Source of the DNA: Candidatus Eiseniibacteriota bacterium
Lineage (GTDB): Bacteria; Eisenbacteria; RBG-16-71-46; CAIMUX01; VGJL01
Assembly (NCBI GenBank): GCA_014729455.1
Contig: WJJW01000138.1
Coordinates: forward strand, 1 to 11,224
Direction: 5' to 3'
DNA length: 11,224 nucleotides
Position numbers and translations under genes: made by a program. The notes beneath the pieces are model-generated. The model saw only the letters and a program-made list of their open reading frames with translations. It did no database searches and had not been told where the DNA came from. Numbering within the stretch: position 1 is the first letter of the stretch; each line of letters opens with the position of its first letter. Shown piece by piece: positions 6,032 to 11,224 of the stretch.

Positions 6032-7099
6032 ATGCAGTTCACATTCGATCAACTCGCAGGCCGAGACCTCGTGACGAGGGACGGATCCATCGGCTCGCTC
6101 GAAGACCTCTATATCGAGGAGACGAGCTGGGATGCGCGCTATGTCGTCGTGAAGATGGGGTCCTGGCTCAGCCGGAAGAAAGTGCTGGTCGCGCCGGAAT
6201 CGATCGTCGTCTCCCCGGACGATCCGATCCACTTCCAGACTCCGCTGACCAAAGACCAGATCCGGAGCAGTCCGGAGATCGACCTGGAGAAGCCGGTCTC
6301 GAAGGAGATGCTGGAGCGCCTCCACGAGCACTACGGCTGGACCCCATACGGTTCGGTCGGACCCCCCGCGGAGATCCAGGCGCAGTCGACCCAGCCGGAA
6401 AGCCGTCTCTTCGGCAAGAAGGAGCCGGAAGCTCCGAGCATCCGCGCCGAGGAGGAAGGGCGCCCCCCGGAGGCGACCTCGAGCCTCCGCAGCGCGCGGG
6501 AGATCGACGGGTACGCCGTCGTCCGCGGGGAGGACACCGTCGGAGACTTGAAGGATCTGGTCGTCGATTCGAAGGGACCCAACGGTTGGAGAATCGTCTC
6601 CCTGATGGTGGATCGCGAGGCCGGCGACGATCTCGACGTCGCGACCGACCGTGTCCGGTCGATCTCCTGGCAGGGGCAGAGGATCCTGATCGACCCGAAC
6701 GATCCGGGATCGCGAAAGCGAGCGGAGCGCGAGACGGAGACGGAAGTGCGCGAGGAGATCGACCGGGAGTTCGATGAAGCACAGGGCAAAGCGGTCCGCG
6801 ATCCGTCGTCCAAACGCGAGGATCCCGCCCATGACCCGCGCGCGTCGGGCGGGGACGTCGACGCCGCGTGGGAGCGATCGGAGTCGGGCGACGAGACGGT
6901 CGGCGGTCATGCGCCGACGCCGGATCAGGACGTCGTCGAGGAGATCGGCGAGGGGACCGGGGTCCGGTACGAACCGAACGAGCCCTTGAAGCCTGGAGAG
7001 AAGCTGGAGGAGCGGGATCGCAAGCGCTGGGAACTCGACGCGGCCTCTTCGGAGGGATACGAGGAACGCCAGCGCAAGAGAAGCCGGGAAGACAGCTAA
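6032..7099 (+). CDS. PRC-barrel domain protein with DUF6335-like C-terminus
   Basis: This 355-residue soluble protein has no signal peptide. ATG 6032 follows an AAGGAGGA site. Residues about 2-75 form a PRC-barrel (GRDLVTRDGSIGSLEDLYIEE, then RYVVVKMGSWLSRKKVLV). A second one lies at about 150-222 (IDGYAVVRGEDTVGDLKDLVVD, WRIVSLMVD, then WQGQRILID). Between them is a linker rich in charge and proline. A highly charged stretch (230-270) leads to a C-terminal segment, GGDVDAAWERSESGDETVGG to EKLEERDRKRWELD, resembling DUF6335 proteins. PRC-barrels mediate protein or RNA contacts (RimM, photosynthetic reaction centre H subunit); many stand-alone copies are stress-linked. It is followed after 15 nt by a ribosome hibernation-type gene, suggesting a shared stress-response operon. 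Molecular role unknown. Confidence 0.85.
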   Translation: MQFTFDQLAGRDLVTRDGSIGSLEDLYIEETSWDARYVVVKMGSWLSRKKVLVAPESIVVSPDDPIHFQTPLTKDQIRSSPEIDLEKPVSKEMLERLHEHYGWTPYGSVGPPAEIQAQSTQPESRLFGKKEPEAPSIRAEEEGRPPEATSSLRSAREIDGYAVVRGEDTVGDLKDLVVDSKGPNGWRIVSLMVDREAGDDLDVATDRVRSISWQGQRILIDPNDPGSRKRAERETETEVREEIDREFDEAQGKAVRDPSSKREDPAHDPRASGGDVDAAWERSESGDETVGGHAPTPDQDVVEEIGEGTGVRYEPNEPLKPGEKLEERDRKRWELDAASSEGYEERQRKRSREDS

Positions 7100-7114
7100 G
7101 GAGGAGACACGAAC

Positions 7115-7741
7115 ATGCAGGTTCCCCTCGAACTATCGTTCCGCAGAGTCGACATGACCGATGAGATCGAGGAGCTGATCCGGGATCAGGCCGGCAAGCT
7201 CGAGCAGGTCCACGACTCGCTCGTGAGCTGTCGGGTCGCCGTGGAGCGTGACCAGAAAGCTCCGAAGCGTGGGAACCCGTACCGGGTCCGCCTCGACATC
7301 CGCGTACCTCCGGGGCAGGAGATCATCGTGCGTCGCGAGTCCTCGCAGGGTGAGATCCACGAGGAGCTGACGCAGGTGATCCGCGAGTCGTTCTCCTCGG
7401 CCCGGCGGCAGCTTCGCGAACTGAACGAGAAGCAACGGGGCGACGCGCGGCGGGAGTCGCACCGCGAGGTCCCCGCGGAGGGGGAACCGATGCGCGGGTC
7501 GGTCTCCAAGCTGTTCCTCGAGGAGCGCTACGGCTTCGTCGCCACACCCGACGGCGAGGAGGTCTACTTTCACGAGAACGCGGTCGTCGGGGAGCCGTTC
7601 GACGATCTGCGGATCGGCTATGGGGTCTCGTTCACGCGCGAAGAGGGCGAGAAGGGGCCGCAGGCGAGCACCGTGCGGGTGATCGATCGGCCCGGATCGA
7701 CCCTGGCCGGGTCGGAAGAGCCGCCTCCGAAGGAAGAGTGA
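7115..7741 (+). CDS. HPF/RaiA-type ribosome-associated protein fused to a cold-shock domain
   Basis: This 208-residue cytosolic protein has two domains. Residues 1 to about 108 match the HPF/RaiA (sigma-54 modulation, S30Ae) fold: MQVPLELSFRRVD, KLEQVHDSLVSCRVAVE, YRVRLDIRVP, and a C-terminal helix with FSSARRQLREL. Residues about 127-190 form a cold-shock/S1-like OB domain with GSVSKLFLEERYGFVATPDG (RNP1-like YGFVAT at 139-144) and VYFHEN (RNP2-like, 150-155). HPF proteins bind the 30S decoding region and stall or protect idle ribosomes; the cold-shock domain should add single-stranded RNA binding. The fusion is a recurring architecture in proteobacteria-like genomes, not unique here. An AAGGAGG site overlaps the stop codon of the PRC-barrel gene (7098-7104), 10 nt before ATG 7115, so the two genes are very probably one operon. 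Confidence 0.92.
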   Translation: MQVPLELSFRRVDMTDEIEELIRDQAGKLEQVHDSLVSCRVAVERDQKAPKRGNPYRVRLDIRVPPGQEIIVRRESSQGEIHEELTQVIRESFSSARRQLRELNEKQRGDARRESHREVPAEGEPMRGSVSKLFLEERYGFVATPDGEEVYFHENAVVGEPFDDLRIGYGVSFTREEGEKGPQASTVRVIDRPGSTLAGSEEPPPKEE

Positions 7742-7772
7742 TCGCGCGGAGCCGGTGACGAGAGGAGAGGAC

Positions 7773-7794
7773 GAGGACGGAGATGGACGTCCTC
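7773..7794. terminator. Stem-loop between convergent genes, candidate bidirectional terminator
   Basis: GAGGACG (7773-7779) and CGTCCTC (7788-7794) form a perfect 7-bp stem with an 8-nt loop. A second, longer-range pair, GAGCCGG (7749-7755) and CCGGCTC (7794-7800), surrounds it. The element lies in the 57-bp gap between the stops of the HPF-fusion gene (7741) and the SH3b gene (7799). There is no T tract, so it would be a non-canonical terminator or mRNA 3' stabiliser. Confidence 0.4.
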
Positions 7795-7798
7795 CGGC

Positions 7799-8545
7799 TC
7801 ACTCCCAAGAGGCGCGAACGAGCTGGAGGCGGACGGCGCTGCCGGTCGCATCCACTTCGATCGACGGGGCGAGGGCGGCCGCCGGCGGATCCGCCGCCTC
7901 TTCGCTCTCGTCCCCCCCGAGGACGAACTGCTGCAGGGCGAACAGCCCGAGGAAGGCTCCGCCGACGATCGCGTAGGTGAGGGCGGCGCCGTCGTGGTCC
8001 TCGACCTCGGCGAACTTCGCGTCGGCCGCCTTGGAATCGCCACCGCGGAAGAGGGTCTTGTACTCGTCGTAGGCGTCGTTCCCCTTGGACCGCTCGCCGT
8101 AGGCCAATCCGCCGAACGCGACGGCGCCGGCCAGCGACCCCCACTTCAGGATGGTCCCCAGCGAGGAGCCGCCGCCGGCGGGATCATCCGGGACGCCGAG
8201 CTCGAGGCCGGGTGGCGCCGCGCCCGGTTCGGACGGTGACGGCTCGGCCGGCTCCGGGGGCGTCCGCTTCTCGAGGTAGTCGATCGAGCACCATCCGGTC
8301 TTCCCGTCGGCGAGGCGGATCTGCGCCCACCCGTCCCGGACCTCCAGGACCGTGACGATCGTTCCCCGCGGCACCGAGACCAGGACGGCGTTGCCGGTGC
8401 CGGCGCCGCTGCGGATGTTGAGGCTGCTCGCGGTCACCTCGCACTCGCCAGTGAGATCGGTCGGGGTTTGGGCGAACCCCGTGACCGGAACGGTTCCTTG
8501 AACGAACAGGAGCAACGCCACCGCGATGGACAGATTCCCGCGCAT
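7799..8545 (-). CDS. Exported SH3b-domain protein with two hydrophobic segments
   Basis: This 248-residue protein starts at ATG 8545 (MRGNLSIAVALLLFVQG, a clear signal peptide, likely cut after GFA); a GAGGAGG lies 11 nt upstream. An upstream in-frame start would add 24 arginine/proline-rich residues before the signal and is rejected. Residues about 36-92 form a bacterial SH3 domain (ASSLNIRSGAGTGNAVLVSVPRGTIVTVLEVRDGWAQIRL, then GKTGWCSIDYL). A proline/glutamate-rich linker (93-128) leads to two hydrophobic stretches, about 130-149 and 188-209, with NDAYDEYKTLFRGGD between them. SH3b domains bind cell-wall peptides or serve as protein-contact modules in the envelope. Likely an inner-membrane-anchored periplasmic protein of unknown role. 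The next intact gene upstream is the SNF2 helicase, beyond the regulator relic. Confidence 0.8.
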   Translation of the reverse strand: MRGNLSIAVALLLFVQGTVPVTGFAQTPTDLTGECEVTASSLNIRSGAGTGNAVLVSVPRGTIVTVLEVRDGWAQIRLADGKTGWCSIDYLEKRTPPEPAEPSPSEPGAAPPGLELGVPDDPAGGGSSLGTILKWGSLAGAVAFGGLAYGERSKGNDAYDEYKTLFRGGDSKAADAKFAEVEDHDGAALTYAIVGGAFLGLFALQQFVLGGDESEEAADPPAAALAPSIEVDATGSAVRLQLVRASWE

Positions 8546-8626
8546 TCCCCTCTCGCCTCCTCTTGGCTTCGGAGGATCGGCCGGCGGCCGCGGATCGGTC
8601 CTCGGTCTGCCGGGCATCCCCGGTTC

Positions 8627-9049
8627 CTATCGGTTCGCGCGTCGGGAGGGTGAAGCAGAGGCTGGATCAGCCGGCGGCCCGGATGCCGCCGGACCCTCTC
8701 CCCGCTCTTCCAGAATCCGCGCAACTTCCAAGGCACCAGCCGGATCCGTCGATCCCGCCCGTTGGAGTGCTCGGCGCCGGGTCGGGCGCTCCTCGTGCCG
8801 GTCGATCAGGTCGAGTCGCCTCCGGAAGCGCCTCGAGATCCCGGAGGGAATGAGAACGCTGACACGGGCGGCGGCGAGCGTGATCGACTCGCGCTCCGCG
8901 GGAATCAGAGGGCCGCGGTTGCGGAGATCCGGCTCCAGGACGTTGCGAAGGGAGGAGAGGGCCTGGCTCAGCCGATGTCGCGTGCGGAACCGGGTCGTGC
9001 TCGAGCGCCCACGCTAGGCGCGAAGCCCGCCGGGAACCTCGATGCGCAC
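8627..9049 (-). pseudogene. Relic of a SARP/BTAD-family transcriptional regulator
   Basis: In one minus-strand frame, GTG 9049 opens VRIEVPGGLRA, the typical first strand of SARP-type regulators. It stops at TAG (9016-9014), then stays open to TAG at 8629-8627. Thirteen codons after the first stop comes RHRLSQALSSLR followed by NVLEPDLRNRGPLI and ITLAAARVSV, which read like the helices joining the winged-helix DNA-binding domain to the bacterial transcriptional activator domain. The remainder degrades into arginine/proline-rich sequence (GALEVARILEERGEG is the last family-like piece). Intact relatives have some 40-50 residues between the two matches, so most of the winged helix is missing. 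I read it as a decayed gene; chance resemblance in GC-rich DNA is possible. No intact gene is seen on either strand in the 8546-9177 gap. Confidence 0.45.
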
Positions 9050-9143
9050 TTTCGAGATCGAAGCTTCCGCCCGCGGCCGCGCGACGTCTTTGCAAGAGTA
9101 TATTTTAGAACAAATTGAGCTGACATTCGATGGAACGACGCAA
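9050..9143 (-). other. AT-rich upstream stretch of the regulator relic, possible old promoter
   Basis: Positions about 9095-9125 are the most AT-rich part of this neighbourhood. On the minus strand TATACT (9102-9097) is a good -10 match, but the -35 position, 17 nt upstream, has only TGTCAG-like sequence. It would drive the regulator relic and, further on, the SH3b gene. Confidence 0.3.
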
Positions 9144-9173
9144 GGCGGGGCATGGATCCGGCCGGACCCCGCC
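9144..9173 (-). terminator. GC-rich stem-loop just after the SNF2 helicase stop
   Basis: GGCGGGG (minus 9173-9167) pairs with CCCCGCC (minus 9150-9144) across a 16-nt interval that contains its own palindrome TCCGGCCGGA. It begins 4 nt past the helicase stop codon. No U tract follows, so it is a weak terminator candidate by the E. coli standard, though common in form in high-GC bacteria. Confidence 0.45.
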
Positions 9174-9177
9174 GGTC

Positions 9178-11224
9178 CTAGCCCAGCAGCACGGCGAGGT
9201 CCTCGGCGGTCAGCTCCCGGATCAAGCTGTTCTCGTCGCCAATCAGCGCCTCGGCCAGGCGCCGCTTCTTGCGCTGCAGCTCGAGGATCTTCTCCTCGAC
9301 CGTCCCCTTGCAGATCAGCCGGTAGGCGAAGACCGGTTTCTTCTGGCCGATCCGGTGGGTCCGATCGATCGCCTGAGTCTCGACGGCCGGGTTCCACCAC
9401 GGGTCGAGGATGAACGCGTAGTCGGCCGCGGTGAGGTTCAAGCCCTGCCCGCCCGCCTTCAGGCTGATCAGGAACAGCGGCGCGCCGCGTTCGGACTGGA
9501 ACCGGCGCACGACCTCCGCACGCTTGCGGGTTCGTCCGTCCAGGTACTCGTAGGGGATCGACTCCTCGTCGAGCCGCCGGCGCACGATCTTGAGAAGCTC
9601 GACGAACTGGGAGAAGACGAGCGCGCGGTGCCCTTCCGCCATGACCTCGCGGATCTGCTCGTTCAGGGCTTCGAGCTTTGCGCTCTGCACGTCCCCATGC
9701 CTATGGGGATCGATGAGGCCCGGGTGGCAGGTGGCCTGCCGCAGGCGCAGCAGGGCCTCGAGCACGTGGATCTTCGAGCGGTTGAGCCCGTGCCGGTCGA
9801 TCCGATCGGCGAGCGAGGACCGGTAGTGCTTCCGCAGCTCTTCGTAGATCCGCTTCTGCGCACCCTGCATCTCGCAAAGGAGCACCTGTTCGGTCTTCGG
9901 GGGCAGCTCACGGAGGACCTGTTGCTTCGTCCTCCTGAGGATGAACGGGCGGAGCACCTTGGCGAGGACCTGGTGATCCTCGGATTCGCTCCCCGCCCCG
10001 CTCCCGTTTCCCGCTCCCTGCCGGATCTCGGCAAAGACCTTGGCCGAGCCGAGCAGACCGGGGTTCAGGAACTCGAAGAGCGACCAGATCTCCCCGAGGT
10101 GGTTCTCGACCGGCGTGCCGGTCAGCGCGAGGCGGTGCCGCGCACGGATCAGCCGGCACGCCTTCGCCGATTGCGACGAAGCGTTCTTGATCGCTTGCGC
10201 CTCGTCGAGGATCGCGTAGTCGAACTCGATCTCCTTGAGCATCTTGATGTCGCGGCGGAGCGTCCCGTAGGTCGTGATGACGAGATCGCGGTCGAGCAGG
10301 TCCCGGGTCCGCTTGCTGCGCGTGATCCCCGTGTGGTCCAGGAGCTTCAGGTTCGGCGTGAACCGCCTCGCCTCCTCGATCCAGTTGTGGACGAGGGACC
10401 GGGGGGCGACGACCAGGCTGGCGGCGCGACTCGGCCGTCCGGTTCGCCTCGTTCTTCGCTGCTCGAGGAGCGCAAGCACTTGAACGGTCTTGCCGAGGCC
10501 CATGTCGTCGGCCAGGCATCCATGGAGCTTGAAGTCCCGCAGGAATCCGAACCAGCCCAGCCCGAGCTTCTGGTAGTCGCGCAGCCTGCCGGCGAACGTG
10601 CGGGGCGCGTCGGTGGGGGCGATTCGATCGAAGCGGTGCAGGCGGGCGCGGATGGTCTCGAACGTCTCGTCGACGTCTGCCGAGGGAAGCTCGGCGAGGA
10701 GCGCGTCGAGCAAGAGCGCCTGGCCGGGACGGAAGCGGATCCGGTCCTCGAGCACCTCTCCGGTTTCCGCCAGCGGCGCGCAGCGTTCGAGCCACGCCTC
10801 GGGCAGGAGTCCCTGCGATCCGTCGCCGAGGACGACGAAACCGTCCCCCTTCTTCAGGGCGGCGAGGATGGCGGGAAGCGAGGCGACCTGGCCGTCCTCG
10901 AACTCGATCCCGCCCTCGAGATCGAACCAGTCGACCCCCGAGGAGACCTGGAGGCGAGGCGTTCCCGCGTGGCGGAACAGCGATCCCTCGGCCTCGACCC
11001 GCCAGCCGGCCGCGAGGAGGGCGCGAACGGCGGCGTTGAATCTTCGCCGGGCGATCGAGAAGCCGCCTGCGGGTCCCCCGCCCCATCCGGTCCTTCTCCG
11101 GAACCCGGCCGCGAGCGCCTCGTCCTCGTGCCGCCGTTCCGCGACCGGGTCGCGCCGCAGGATCCTCTTCGCGTTGCGATCGACCAGCGCTCCGGTCGTT
11201 TCGTCGGCCGGGACAATGCCGATC
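9178..11224 (-). CDS. SNF2-family DNA-dependent ATPase/helicase, C-terminal two-thirds or more
   Basis: The frame is open from the right edge to TAG at 9180-9178, giving 681 residues; the start is beyond 11224. A GTG at 10755 is internal, since family-like sequence continues upstream. The first ~150 residues (VDWFDLEGGIEFEDG, LKKGDGFVVLGDGSQGLLPEAWLER) resemble the bacterial SNF2-associated domain. The RecA-like core follows: DDMGLGKT Walker A (about 10510-10486), LVVAPRSLVHNW, DEAQ box in ILDEAQAIKN, LTGTPVENHLGEIWSLFEFLNP, then the second lobe with ALVFSQF, GGQGLNLTAADYAFILDPWWNP and DRTHRIGQ. The ending SLIRELTAEDLAVLLG is usual for bacterial SNF2 proteins. It is expected to use ATP to translocate on double-stranded DNA and remodel protein-DNA contacts; its cellular targets are not known. 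An N-terminal SWIM zinc finger, common in this group, would lie outside the window. Confidence 0.95.
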   Translation of the reverse strand, partial: IGIVPADETTGALVDRNAKRILRRDPVAERRHEDEALAAGFRRRTGWGGGPAGGFSIARRRFNAAVRALLAAGWRVEAEGSLFRHAGTPRLQVSSGVDWFDLEGGIEFEDGQVASLPAILAALKKGDGFVVLGDGSQGLLPEAWLERCAPLAETGEVLEDRIRFRPGQALLLDALLAELPSADVDETFETIRARLHRFDRIAPTDAPRTFAGRLRDYQKLGLGWFGFLRDFKLHGCLADDMGLGKTVQVLALLEQRRTRRTGRPSRAASLVVAPRSLVHNWIEEARRFTPNLKLLDHTGITRSKRTRDLLDRDLVITTYGTLRRDIKMLKEIEFDYAILDEAQAIKNASSQSAKACRLIRARHRLALTGTPVENHLGEIWSLFEFLNPGLLGSAKVFAEIRQGAGNGSGAGSESEDHQVLAKVLRPFILRRTKQQVLRELPPKTEQVLLCEMQGAQKRIYEELRKHYRSSLADRIDRHGLNRSKIHVLEALLRLRQATCHPGLIDPHRHGDVQSAKLEALNEQIREVMAEGHRALVFSQFVELLKIVRRRLDEESIPYEYLDGRTRKRAEVVRRFQSERGAPLFLISLKAGGQGLNLTAADYAFILDPWWNPAVETQAIDRTHRIGQKKPVFAYRLICKGTVEEKILELQRKKRRLAEALIGDENSLIRELTAEDLAVLLG

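Noticed and set aside
5789..6910. Minus-strand 373-codon frame opposite the PRC-barrel gene
   Set aside because: Mostly antisense of the supported PRC-barrel gene. Its C-terminal end in the spacer (NHGWDNIHNTNIGEMMFIAT) has a natural look but no recognisable family and no separate start.
8526..9017. 163-codon plus frame across the SH3b upstream region
   Set aside because: Antisense to the regulator relic and to the SH3b gene start; Arg/Ser-rich composition typical of a shadow frame.
1..11224. CRISPR arrays, tRNA or rRNA genes, transposases or attachment sites
   Set aside because: Looked for by eye; no regularly spaced repeats, tRNA-like cloverleaf, IS ends or transposase motifs were seen.

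Overview
The window is high-GC bacterial DNA, densely coded on both strands. ETF and acyl-CoA dehydrogenase genes, several Sec-type signal peptides, a periplasmic-type serine hydrolase and an Omp28-like protein suggest a heterotrophic Gram-negative organism, perhaps from the FCB/Acidobacteria/Eisenbacteria-like part of the tree. The phylum is inference; no rRNA or other marker gene is present.

Layout. Positions 1-2404 (+) hold a beta-oxidation electron-transfer block: the 3' end of etfB, then etfA, then an acyl-CoA dehydrogenase. Positions 5698-2385 (-) hold three genes for exported proteins in one direction: a serine hydrolase of the beta-lactamase/class C PBP type, a peroxiredoxin-like protein, and a thioredoxin-fold Omp28-like protein. 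Positions 6032-7741 (+) hold a PRC-barrel protein and an HPF/RaiA-cold-shock fusion, a likely stress or ribosome-hibernation pair. Positions 8545-7799 (-) hold an exported SH3b-domain protein, followed by a decayed relic of a SARP/BTAD-type regulator (about 9049-8627). A large SNF2 helicase (-) runs off the right edge.

The main discovery is that the two redox genes in the minus-strand block are selenoprotein genes that ordinary gene calling would break or miss. Each has an in-frame UGA exactly where the first cysteine of a CxxC motif is expected (GGW-UGA-PYC at 3677-3675; YAG-UGA-PNC at 3077-3075). In each, clear homology continues in the same frame past the UGA. In each, a stem-loop with a 5-nt apical loop and G at loop position 2 begins its loop about 20 nt downstream of the UGA, as expected for a bacterial SECIS element. 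Both proteins have signal peptides, so this looks like a tandem pair of exported UxxC selenoproteins. A 12-bp perfect inverted repeat between them would occlude the ribosome binding site of the second.

UGA is also the ordinary stop of several genes here, including both selenoprotein genes, so a wholesale genetic code change does not explain the pattern. selA, selB, selC and selD are not in this window and must be sought elsewhere in the genome.
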